This document shows positions 36,792 to 47,154 of a DNA stretch of 64,000 nt, piece by piece. The DNA is from Xenopus tropicalis (lineage: Eukaryota > Chordata > Amphibia > Anura > Pipidae): positions 81,938,904-82,002,903 of the forward strand of contig NC_030678.2 in the NCBI RefSeq assembly GCF_000004195.4, read 5' to 3'. The notes under the pieces are model-generated. The model saw nothing but the letters and a program-made list of their open reading frames with translations, made no database searches and was not told the origin of the DNA. A program made the translations under genes and the position numbers. Position 1 is the first letter of the stretch, and each line of letters starts with the position of its first letter.

Positions 36792-37836
36792 CAGTGCTGT
36801 CCAACTTCTATGGTGCCGAGGGCCGGAATTTCTCTAGCATACATGATGGAGGGCCGCTAATGGAAGCCAGTTTTGACCACTCCCCTTTTTGAAACCACAC
36901 CAACTTCAAACCACACCTATTTTATCACAATGGTGGTAGCACAGCAAAATCCCAAATGCTTGGTCCTTACTGTGGGGATATCAACCATCATTCATATGTG
37001 AAAGAATTATGTCATATTAAGATATACCCTTAAATTCCATATGCCTCCTCCTCCCCTGTGGATAGCAGAGCAACCCCCAGTACATAATTACACACCTTAG
37101 GGACCATTTAATGGCTATTTCCAACTGCTAACAAACTCCCACAACAAACCCCCTGCCAGGTTCACCTCCCACAAGCAGCATAGGGCAAGCAGAGTATGGC
37201 ACACACAGGAAGCACTCTGCCTGTCCTAAGCTGTCTGTGCGTGCCATACTCTGCCTGCCCTACCCAGCCTGTGTGTGCCATACTCTGCCTGTCCTACCTG
37301 TGTGTGCCATACTCTGCCTTCCCTATGCTGCCTCTGTGTGCCATACTCTGCCTGCCCTACCCTGCCTGTGTGTGCCATACTCTGCCTGCCCTACCCTGAC
37401 TGTGTGTGCCTACTCTGCCTGCCCTTCCTGTGTGTGCCATACTCTGCCTGCCCTACCCTGACTGTGTGTGCCATACTCTGCCTGCCCTACCCTTCCTGTG
37501 TGTGCCATACCCTCCCTGACCTATGCTGGCTGTATGTGCCATACTCTGCCTACAGTACCTATGTCTGAGGTGTGAAGAAGTGAACAATGGGAGTGATTAC
37601 AGTCTGAGCCTGAGGTGTGAACACTGCAGGGGGTGAACAATACAGGTATTAAAGGTGTGAAAAACACAGGGGATTACATTTTTAAACAATACAGCCTGAA
37701 TCTGAGGTGAGAACCATGCAGGGGGCCAGTTAATCTCAGTACTGATACCATTTAATGCTTACTCAAAGGTAAGCCATCAAAGCAGCCAGACAGGTGGGGG
37801 GCCACACAGAGGGGGGCCGCCAGTTGGACAGCACTG
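36792..37836. mobile_element. hAT element (CAGTGCTGTCCAACTT family) with minisatellite core
   Basis: Inverted ends CAGTGCTGTCCAACTT and AGTTGGACAGCACTG are flanked by identical ATATAGGT at 36784-36791 and 37837-37844, a perfect 8-bp target duplication. The uninterrupted site is seen in the sister MITE copy near 58952 (GATATAGGTCTTTACAG). It is non-autonomous; the open frames inside come from the minisatellite. Confidence 0.95.
37205..37570 (+). repeat. Minisatellite, variable 24-34 bp units
   Basis: About eleven tandem units built on TGTGTGTGCCATACTCTGCC plus TGCCCTACCC. Shortened units lack part of the spacer. It lies wholly inside the hAT element and creates Cys/Pro/Leu-rich frames in all three phases, which are not genes. 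Confidence 0.9.
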
Positions 37837-38288
37837 ATATAGGTCATTACAGTTGTCACAGGAGCTCCCCATCTTGGATCATGCTCATGCACATGCTCAG
37901 TTGGCTCTGAGCAGCTGTTGAGAAGCTGAGTTTAGGGGTCGTTGCAAATTATCAAGCAGAAAATGAGGGTTGTCTGTCATATAAGCTGATGCTACAAGGC
38001 TTATTATTCAATTCTGATGCAGTTGCACTGGTTTTAGATCTGTCGTGTACTGTGAATCTGAATGAATTACTAATCAGCTTTTTACTGTTACATTTATACT
38101 CTATTTATGCAGTATATTTCGAGTCAGTCTCTAAGCTCAGTAACTGACAGCAGCACAGAGCATGTGTAGGGAAGCAGCCGAAAAGAAGAAGGGGAGTTAC
38201 TGGGGGCATCTTTGGAGGCAAAGATCTTCCCTGCTAAAGGGTTGTGGTCACCTTGGGCTGGTACAGAAACCCAAAACATAATGTACAA

Positions 38289-38602
38289 CAGTGATCCCCA
38301 ACCAGTGGCTCATGAGCAACATGTTGCTCTCCAACCCCTTGGATGTTGCTCCCAGTGGCCTTAAAGTAGGTGCTTATTTTTTTATTTTAATTCTTGGCTT
38401 GGAAGCAAGTTTTGGTTGCATAAAAAACAGATGTACTGCCAAACAGAACATCATATAGGCTTCCAGCCCATATAGGGGCTATCAAATAGCCAATCACAGT
38501 CCTTATTTGGCACCCCCAGGAACAAGTTTTGTGCTTGTGTTGCTCTCCAAGTCTTTTTACATTTGAATGTAGCTCATGGGTAAAAAAGGTTGTGGATACC
38601 TG
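38289..38602 (+). mobile_element. hAT element (CAGGGGTCCCCAACC family), copy 2
   Basis: CAGTGATCCCCAACC at the left and GGTTGTGGATACCTG at the right are flanked by identical ATGTACAA at 38281-38288 and 38603-38610. The internal sequence matches the reverse complement of 23002-23308 (ATGAGCAACATGTTGCTC, CTTGGATGTTGCTC, GTGTTGCTCTCCAAGTC). Confidence 0.93.
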
Positions 38603-38843
38603 ATGTACAACATTTCTGCCCTACTCCTTTAGTTAGGCTTTAGTTCTCCTTTAAGAGACCTGGTAACTCTAAGCTGGGCCAATGCAGCTGGGCACCCTTG
38701 GCAACACAGGCTAGCCAGACCTCCATCCTCTCCCGTACACCCTTGCATTGTAAAATTGCAGGTGGAGATGAAAGTGCACAATGAGTGGAGAGATGAGGGC
38801 ACAGACTAGGGGGGAGACAGACAGAAGAGGTACGTACCTAGTG

Positions 38844-38861
38844 CCCCCCCCCCCCCCCCCC
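38844..38861. repeat. C homopolymer, 18 nt
   Basis: An uninterrupted run of C. It is flanked by CTCTTCTGCCTACCCCCAG, which also occurs in the GC-rich element at 57182-57385, so it probably lies in a decayed relative of that element. Confidence 0.8.
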
Positions 38862-39592
38862 ATAGCCCATTGGCACACGCCTCTTCTGCCTACCCCCAGT
38901 TTGGCCCATGCTCTTCATTGCAAAGCAACTTTTGTTTTTTTTACAGTACATTTAGAAAGATGATAAACAAGTGGAAAAAGTCTTGGAAGGACTGCTGCTG
39001 AGGTCAACAAAACACCAACATTAGTTTAATACCAAACCATTGGAACTTCTGTCACCTAAACTGCACTAGTCTGACTGCACTAGAATATCATATAGCAGGC
39101 TGACATGCTTTCTCCACCCATGAAATATAAATAAAAGGACAGACTATCCATTTAATACACCAACTTTTTTAGTGTTTCAACAGTATACCAATAGGTAGAC
39201 CAATTAACTGAGGTTAAAATGACAAAGGAGTATATAGGGTTGGTATTTGGGAAAGTATAGGCATAGCATGGCTCCCTGACTTTTATATATTTTCTCATGT
39301 TTATCTAGAAGTAGGTTAGTGAACGTCGTATTAATCGTATTATCCAAGCTCTAATTTTATATTTTTTTAAGAAAAGGTTGCAGATCTCATTATGATATTT
39401 TGAACCTGCACATGAACAGATGTCAAATGATTTTAATCATAATTGTTCAACTGTTTGATAAGTGGCTCAATCAATTGCTGGTGTACAACCACCTATACAC
39501 AGCGTAACCACAAAAAAAGAGGCATTCTGCCAATAGGAATACTGAAATTACCAGGAAGAGTGACAAGACGTGTAGCGACAAAACATAAAAAA
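38862..39592. other. Sequence just upstream of the psmb2 promoter
   Basis: AT-rich and without clear repeats. The composition changes abruptly at about 39590, where the CpG-richer promoter region starts. Confidence 0.4.
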
Positions 39593-39742
39593 ACTACATT
39601 TCCCGGCACCCATCATGTTACCGGCGATATCTGATGACGTTAGTAGAGCGCGCCCATTCCCGGCCTTGTGCTGATTTGCTGTGTAACGTCCCGAGGCCGT
39701 AATTAGAGACTCATAACTCGGGTAACCAACAGCGGCGGGAAT
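39593..39742 (+). promoter_or_regulatory. psmb2: psmb2 promoter and 5' UTR region
   Basis: About 150 bp with many CpGs in an otherwise CpG-poor window, and no TATA box. ACTACATTTCCCGGCACCC at 39593-39611 resembles the ZNF143/THAP11 motif (ACTACAATTCCCAGCATGC type). A CRE half site TGACGT lies at 39635-39640. The transcription start is probably within this block. The start codon context is AATATGG, with A at -3 and G at +4. Confidence 0.65.
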
Positions 39743-39833
39743 ATGGAGTATCTGATTGGCATTCAGGGCAATGACTTCGTACTTGTGGCTGCGGACACAG
39801 TGTGTGCCAACAGCATCATTAAGATGAAGCACG
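39743..39833 (+). CDS. psmb2: psmb2 coding exon 1 (residues 1-30)
   Basis: It encodes MEYLIGIQGNDFVLVAAD and onward to MKH, the first beta strands of the proteasome fold. The donor is ACG|GTGAGT at 39834, phase 1. The start is fixed by family agreement (MEYLIG) and a good Kozak context. Residues 18-30 (DTVCANSIIKMKH) differ somewhat from the mammalian sequence, at the usual variable region. Confidence 0.95.
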
Positions 39834-41479
39834 GTGAGTCTCACTGTATGGGCAAGACTCTGGCAGTGCCATGGAAAGCAGGGGCATTCCAAAGAGCACA
39901 GTGTGCTTTAGTCTCAAGTTTTCGTAAAACTACAAGGCCCAGATCCCCCTCGCAACTAGGATACACTATGGAAAAGCTATGGCTATTATTATTAATACAA
40001 ATAACTAACACTGAGTCAGCCAGTTACAGGCTTTGTATCGGGAACAATATAAATGAGCAGCAAGCAAGCTTACTATTAGTATCTACACCCTGTACCTGTA
40101 CTGAGAGATCATAACATCATCATTATATGTTTGATCAAAGTACGTGGTTCTGTTCTTATACAAAAAAAAGTCGAAACTTTATTTAAAAATCCAGATTGAT
40201 GAATGTTGCAGGCTTTATGATTAATATCCATCAAATGAAAAAAAAATGATAAAAATACTGTTTGCCAATAACAAGGATTGATACTGGGTTCCTTTATATA
40301 CTTTAGGTTGTTATTTTATTAGAGAAACATTTAATCAGGAAAGCGTTATATGATTTTATATAATTTAATGGTGTCATTCTGGGCAATTTCTGTTGTCAGA
40401 GCTAAAATATATCGTGAATAGCGCTGTCTCATTTTGGAACCAATTAGCTGCCATATCTTTTCGAGGGACATATTATATAAAAATAATGATGTCATACACG
40501 GCACAGCATTTGTGTCTCATATGCAGCCTGTGGTTCATACAAATATGTTGGAAGGCCACCTCCAGCCCACAGGCTTCCAGTTGGGCAGCTTCAGGTATTA
40601 GATTCTGTACCTTCTAAGAGCCAATGTTTTTAGGAAAATGGGCTGAGGTGTGTGGTAGCATATACAGGCAAAAGGGAAATAACAAAAAGGTGTTGTCTGT
40701 TATTAACAGAATGAAAATCATGGAAGAAACAGTCATGTCATTGCTTTGAATTGTTTAGAAGTGAAAGTGAAAGTAAATGCTAAAATCTATCTGTGCTTCC
40801 TGTTTTTCCCCTCACTGGATTTTTTTTCTGAAACTATTTCCATTTTTGTTTTTATTAACAAGTTTCCTCACTTCTTGGACAATGTAGGTTATTATAATGC
40901 TTAAAAACTATGATTGTTTGCAAGAATTTTTTTTTTTACCACCATCCTTTAGTGGTGCTCTTGGGCAGCCTTCAGTATGTTAGTCATACCAGAACTAATA
41001 ACTCCCAGTATCCACCTCACCAGCTCTGCTGACATCTTTGTGGGTGTATTTTTAAATGGGATGTTTAAGTTTATGTATTTTTTAGTATGTTATAAGCTAT
41101 GCACTTGAAGTATTTTATGTACTGTGTATAGAAATACAGAGAAGTGTGTTGAGCTTTTTAGCAGTCTTTGGGCCATAAACATCTGTTGGAGTGTGCTGTA
41201 AATAGGTGGACCTTTTTTAAACAACTTTTCTGTTTGTCTTCATTATTTGTGTTGTAAGTTTTTTTCTTTATTATCCTTCTAAGCCTGGCTTTCTCCTGCC
41301 AGCAGCTGAAAATGCTGTTTGGTTGAGGTGTCCATTGACCCCCACCAGCAACCAAAAAAAAAGGATTTTGAGGCTTTATTATTATTAATCTTCTGTTAGC
41401 TTACGAAAGGTCTCCCTAGGTTCTATAGAATTTAGCAAATGGCAGTCAGATTTAAATTTCAAATCTGTTAGTTGCAGGG

Positions 41480-41745
41480 AAAAACTTTGAAGAACAAGCG
41501 AAGGTATAGCCAGTGGAGGGGTGGTTTTGCTAAAATATTAGGCAACCCCAGTGATTATAATCGCTTACCTGATACCCCGGGCCAGGGAATATCTATAGAT
41601 GCTCCTTATCAGCAACTTCTTCAGCTTCTTCTGTCCAAAGTACTCCAGTATTGCAGTGGCGCCCCGCACACTAATGCAGAAGCTATATATGGTGGTGCTG
41701 GTGCATACTTCTGGACCTGGACATGAGAAATCAGAAGAAGGTGAT
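41480..41745. repeat. Fragment related to the T2-type element at 49077
   Basis: AGGCAACCCCAGTGATTATAATCGCTTACC and GGTGCTGGTGC-type words, taken in short pieces, match the element at 49077-49489. No TTAA termini remain. Lies in psmb2 intron 1; the 84-codon frame across it is not a gene. Confidence 0.55.
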
Positions 41746-41751
41746 CACACT

Positions 41752-41884
41752 AAATAAGCGTTTACACTGTATATATCCTGACATGAACAGAATTCGCTTG
41801 TAGAACCAATGTCATTATGTTTAATGTTGTTTTATGTTACAAATGCATAAATAAAAACCTTTGAAAAAAAAATAAGCGTTTACA
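41752..41884 (+). mobile_element. A-tailed retroposed fragment with 15-bp target duplication
   Basis: AAATAAGCGTTTACA occurs at 41752-41766 and again at 41870-41884. The roughly 100 bp between end with AATAAA (41850-41855) and then TTTGAAAAAAAA. This is the signature of LINE-driven insertion of a 5'-truncated polyadenylated transcript. The source could be an L1-type LINE 3' end or an mRNA 3' UTR; I do not recognise it. Confidence 0.85.
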
Positions 41885-42195
41885 GAAATACTCATGGCCA
41901 TTGTAGTTTTCTGCTAACAAGATCACCTGTCCGTAGTATCAAGTAAATTATTATTGTCACTGGGGAGTGCTTAACATTTGGCATCCTACAATGATTTTCA
42001 ATGATTTTAACCTTACTTTTTCTTTAATAATTCACAGTCTTAGAATTCTGTCTGCACCATACCCAAATAAGTTTAACAACCCCTTTAAGAACAAATTAAA
42101 TGAATAGAGGTGCTATATACCTTTAGCCACAGACCCTTCTAACTTGAATTTCCTGGTGGTCATTTACCTGGGCTGAAGTCAGGTATTTATTTTAA

Positions 42196-42423
<228 letters not shown>

Positions 42424-42718
42424 TAAAGCATGATTATTTCAGTCAGCTTGATTACGTGCAGCATTTATCTTGAAGCTAGCCATATTCTTACCCTTTTTGT
42501 AGGTCTAGCATGAAGTAGGATTGAAGTAATTTTTAGCAATGCTGAGCTGCCTACAGTCATCATGTTTATGCTAAAAAGTGATTTGTAGAATAGCCCTGAA
42601 TTTCTGATTCCAGCCTCACAATTTAGTGCAAACTAGATAGATTGCAGAAATTTAGAAGGATGTCTTCGTCAATTGCCATCATTTCCCTATAATCAGATTA
42701 CTTTGTTTTCTCTGTTAG

Positions 42719-42789
42719 GCTATGAGTTGTCTCCTACTGCAGCCGCAAACTTCACACGGAGAAATCTGGCTGACTATCTTCGCAGCAGG
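42719..42789 (+). CDS. psmb2: psmb2 coding exon 3 (residues 72-95)
   Basis: Acceptor TTTTCTCTGTTAG; encodes GYELSPTAAANFTRRNLAD followed by YLRSR; donor CAGG|GTGAGT at 42790, phase 0. Only 354 bp after exon 2. Confidence 0.95.
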
Positions 42790-43490
42790 GTGAGTGATCA
42801 GCAATATCAAAGGGAAAGTTACCCTATTGGGAAACAGTTTTCAAGTTCCTTAATATTTGTTTGAAACAGACAGACATGTTTAAAACATCCTTTCCTTGCA
42901 TATTTACAAGTGTAGATAAGATGGCTTGCTGTATTGCTCTGAAGTTAAATGGCAGACATAATACACTGTTTATTCAGTTATTGTCGTCCAGTGAGGCGTT
43001 CTAAAGCTAAATTACCTTAGTAAGGAAAAAAGTGTTGTAGCTCTCACTCATGTATTAATACAAATGTAAAAAGAAGGGATGTTCTGTGCTCTCAGTATAT
43101 TGCACTACATATACATATACTGATATAAAATACTGGAGCTAATGCAACAACATTGCTGTGATAAGATGCTAAACAAATGCAGCTTATGGCAGCCTGTAAT
43201 GCAAAGTGCATGAACACCTAAAGCGTTTGGCAGACTTCTTGTTGCAACGTTTACTACAGCTATCTGTCTTGGATTAGATGTTGGAGAGTGCACAGACATT
43301 ATAGTTATATTTGATGCCCATTGTAGCAATTATGGGATTAACTTTGGAACACCTTAATAACATCACCTCATTCAAAAAAAAAAAAAAGGCACAGTAGAAT
43401 CGTGTTGCAGCAAAACTCTCTGCTGGAGATAGGTATAGATTCCGCTGACCACTTTGGTGTTATGCTTATGTCAAATTGCAATAGTAGGGC

Positions 43491-43837
43491 TTAAAGCTGG
43501 GCATACACGCACCGATACTATCATACGAAACCTCGTCTCATACGATATTCGGTGCGTGTATGGCATGTCGGCGAGTCAACCGATATCGCAGGAAGCTGCT
43601 GATATCGGACGACTCGCCGATCGGCCAGGTTAGAAAATTTTGATCGGGCGCCATAGAAGGCGCCTGACCAAAATCTGCTGTCAGGGCTGAATTGGCAGAA
43701 GGAGGTAGAAATCCTATTGTTTCTACCTCCTTATCTGCTGTTTCAGCCCTGACTGTGTGTGGCGGATCTGACGATGTTTCGCGCGACCGATGGTCGCACG
43801 AAACATCGTCAGATCGCCACGTGTATGGCCAGCTTAA
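43491..43837 (+). mobile_element. Hairpin MITE (GGCCATACACG ends), psmb2 intron 3, copy 1
   Basis: Left end TTAAAGCTGGGCATACACGC, right end CGTGTATGGCCAGCTTAA. Internal long palindromes include GATATCGG, ATTTTGATCGGGCGCC and AATCCTATTGTTTCTACCTCC. It matches 46475-46822 in opposite orientation over nearly its whole length. Confidence 0.85.
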
Positions 43838-44799
43838 GGCATTTTCACTCTTAAAGAAAATGTAAGCCTCAACTGTTAAAATTGACTTCTGTTGAAAAAT
43901 TTGTAAATGTAATCGCAATTGAAAGCAGTATGTGTCTCCTGTGTTTGTTCTTGGCACTCCTGGCTACAAAGTTGCACAAGACCCGGGCCTAGGGCGGCAA
44001 AAATCTAGGGGTTGGCATCCCACCCACAGTTGTTTGTATCTCCTACCTGCCCAGTCCCCAAGTATAAGGGGGGGAGGGAGTCAGATGGTGTGCAAGACTG
44101 ATGGGAGATGGAAAAGCAAGCAGGGAAAGTCCAATCTGGGCGGGATGGGGAAGTAGTCGGGCTATTCTTTAAATCTGGCTGTGGGAGACATTGTTTCAGA
44201 GTCAGACCCAGAGAACAGCAGGCGACAATTGCAGTCATTAGCAATTACATTTACACAAAATTTAAAAACCATAAAACATTTTATAATATATATTGGATTT
44301 TATTTTGAGTTGCTTACAATTACATTTTCTTAACAGTTTTGGGGTGGAAAGTATTCCCTTTAAGTTACCATTGCATGTAATGTACTTGCTTGATAAACAT
44401 TTCATAGTACAGTGCATTTCCCTTTTAAATATATAGAAGGCTTATTTTTAGTCACTAGTTTATATGCTTTATAAGTTTAAGGACTGATCTCAAACCTGTA
44501 GTGCATCACTAGAGTTTGTACCTTTTGTATCTCAAGTGGAACTGATTTGATAACCTGTGAGGTCATTTGGCTATGCTCCAAGGCTAATGGTTTGGATTTT
44601 AATTGAAATCATCCTTTAAAAAAATGTGTGCCCATTATTGATTTCTAAAAGATGTGGAAATTCAGTGCCTGCAGTAATGGTGTTGAATATTTTAAAGAAG
44701 AATAGAGCCCCCCTCCTCTATAAAAAGACTGCTGTTCATAAGAAGGCAGTGTTGTTCCCACCCTCCTTTTTTTTCTAGCTGTGTTTTGGTGTTATCAGG

Positions 44800-45130
44800 G
44801 TGCTCACGTGACCCCGAGAAACAGATGGTGCAGGTAAAGCTGTGATTTTTAAGTATCCTGTCTCCCAAGTGCTGAAATCCATTTGCGACGCACACCGAAA
44901 ACTAATACAGCTAACGAGGGTAATTGAACACGCATTTTGGCAAACACATTTAGCAGGATGTGACATGATGCCACGTTCCATGTCATCTACTTTATTCCTG
45001 AAAGTGCCAAGGCCCCCCTGAGGTCCTGTCTTGCTCCCCCACCCTAAACCACAGCTCTTTCCCCTGTGCCCAGACCTACCCACCTGTTCCAGATGGGCAG
45101 CACAGTGGGGGGACACTGGCAGCGGCAGAT
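44800..45130. promoter_or_regulatory. Candidate conserved non-coding element, intron 3
   Basis: Repeat-free, mixed composition, with E-box CACGTG (GCTCACGTGACC) and homeodomain-like words. No coding frame is supported. Only its character as possible enhancer is inferred. Confidence 0.25.
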
Positions 45131-46361
45131 GTGTTTGTATTCCGGAGAATTAGTTCTATGTTGCTGCAGATGGTGATGCCAGAGGACCATGTAACACTAT
45201 TGTTAGGTATAACAGTATTAAGAGACCCTGCTGCTATTGCTCTGCTATACTTATTGCCAAGATGTCTACACAGCCTTACAAGTGTGTCATCTTGATATAT
45301 TTTCCTTGATTTTATTTCACTTTGCTATATGTAGACATATTTGTGCCAATATATTTTGCGCAATGATAGACACTTGTATCTTTCCTCCTTATACCTGCAA
45401 TATTTTTCATGTGAAAAAGCTTACTGTAACATTACCAATTGAAAATATAATACTTCCTTGTACTATAGCGGGTTCACAATGAGGTGCCTTAATACGCTGC
45501 TGAATTACTCCTCCCAGCAACATCTATTTGGCAATCTGAAGTCTTTAATTTGCTAGTTAGAATATAACCAATATTTTGGGCACCAATAAGTATTCCCAAA
45601 GCAGTTTCACTGCATAAACAGCAAAAACTATTATTTAATAAAAAAAAAAAAAAAAAACATGATTCTTCTTAAGTGGAAAATGGATAAATGGAAAAAAATC
45701 CTAATTTTGTAGGCAATTATGAATAATATATGGTGCTGGTTTCACTTTGGGCTAAAAATTAATCCTATCTGTAAAAATGGCCCCTTTTATTGGACCTCCC
45801 TATAGGATCCTCTCAGTTTTCCGTCCCTGTTTCAAATGAAGGGTGGGCGTGTCCTAACGGTCCCTGCCAGAAGCACAGTAGGATTATTGGTTCCTATCCT
45901 ACAGTGCAGTGTACTGAGGGCTGCCGGCTCCCATGCACATCCAGAGAATTCAGCCAGCAGGAAGTGGAACAGATGGGCGGGACTAGTGGGGTTTTGGGGG
46001 AATTTCTCAATAAATCCGTCTGAAACACAACTTTTTCAAGCACAATCCTTATATATTTAGAGGAGTATAATTCACTGGTACATTCTTAATTTTTATATGA
46101 TATGTCTCCTTTACTATAAAATTATTTATTCTACATCTCTCCTATTCAAATAGAAAAAAATTACGCAAATAGAAAAAATTAATCCTAGAACAAATAGGAG
46201 AAGTATTATTAATAACCCATAGGAACCAGACCTATGCTTTCATTAGGCCTATGGCCTCTAGTCTAACAGAAGTTAATTGCTGGTTTAACTAAGGGTATTT
46301 TAAAACTATTCCTGCTTCAACTCATCTCATTTTTGGTGCAAAAATAGTTACCTTAATATCG

Positions 46362-47154
46362 TTAAAGGGGACCTATTACCCAGACATTAGAAAAATGTAT
46401 AATAAAAGTTGTTTTGAAATTTAACTTGAAACTCGGATTCCTTTTTTTTTTTTTTTTCAATACATCCATACTCATTAAAGCTGGCCATACACGTGGCGAT
46501 CTGACGATGTTTTGTGTGACCATCGGTCGCACGAAACATCGTCAGATCCGCCACACACCATTCAGGGCTGAATCGGCAGGTAAGGAGGTAGAAACAATAG
46601 GATTTCTACCTCCTTCTGCCGATTCAGCGCTGAAGGGAGATTTTGATCAGACGCCTTCTATGGCGCCCGATCAAAATTTTCCAACTGGTCTGATCGACGA
46701 GTCGGCCGATATCAGCAGCTTCCTGCGATATCGGTCGACTCGCCGACATACCATACACGCACCGAATATCGTACGAAACGAGGTTTCGTACGATATTATC
46801 GGTGCGTGTATGGCCACCTTAAGGCTTGTACAAATCCCAGCTGTCAATCATCTATTGCCTTGGGGCATTCAATTACTTTCCCCCTCCCTCCTCACCATCT
46901 AATTGTGTAGTCAGTGTATTGGCATGTGCATCAGGTCCCCCATTCTGGGGCACATAAGGCAAGTTTGGCATCATTGCAAAATCTTGTTTAATAACAGTGT
47001 CCACAAAATGGCACCTGCCTGCTTGCTGTGATTGTGTAATTCCAAGGCTGAGGAAAACAAGATTTATATTATTTATATAGCATAAGTGAAGTTTATTTTG
47101 TTTGGCAAACACAATAGATTTGGGATTATTTCTTAGGGTGGCAGGTCCCCTTTA
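46362..47154. mobile_element. T2-type MITE, subfamily B copy 2, with nested MITE
   Basis: Starts TTAAAGGGGACCTATTACCC and ends GGGTGGCAGGTCCCCTTTA, with the final A of TTAA altered. The B-family body (AATAAAAGTTGTTTTGAAAT, CCATCTAATTGTGTAG, CAGTGTCCACAAAATGG) is split by 46475-46822. Confidence 0.8.
46475..46822 (-). mobile_element. Hairpin MITE (GGCCATACACG ends), inverted copy 2
   Basis: Begins TTAAAGCTGGCCATACACG and ends GTGTATGGCCACCTTAA. It is the reverse complement of 43491-43837 with few differences. It sits within the B-family MITE just after ACATCCATACTCA and is followed by GGCTTGTACAAATCCCAGC, whose tail continues the B body. The open frame across it is a by-product. Confidence 0.87.

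Larger units (their letters stand above)
36677..38654. mobile_element. T2-type MITE, subfamily E copy 1, carrying two hAT insertions
   Basis: The outer ends are TTAAAGGAGATCGAAACCC and GGCTTTAGTTCTCCTTTAA. The interior aligns by eye with 58846-59937 (TTTCAGCATCTCTATAGTAG, TCATATAAGCTGA, GACAGCAGCACAGAGCATGTG, GGGGGCATCTTTGGAGGCA). It is interrupted at 36792-37836 and 38289-38602 by separate hAT elements. Without them the element would be about 600 bp. Confidence 0.88.

Noticed and set aside
37196..37568. Cys/Pro-rich open frames in all three plus-strand phases
   Set aside because: They are the translation of the minisatellite within the hAT element; no start context or conservation is expected.
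39548..39892. 114-codon minus-strand frame over the psmb2 promoter and exon 1
   Set aside because: Antisense shadow of the CpG-richer promoter and exon 1; no family resemblance.
45640..45657. 18-A run as a possible retroposon tail
   Set aside because: No flanking target duplication was found and no polyadenylated body could be recognised before it.
46414..46902. 162-codon plus-strand frame
   Set aside because: It runs through two nested MITEs and is a by-product of their GC-rich palindromes; the same peptide words appear on the opposite strand at 43538-43957.
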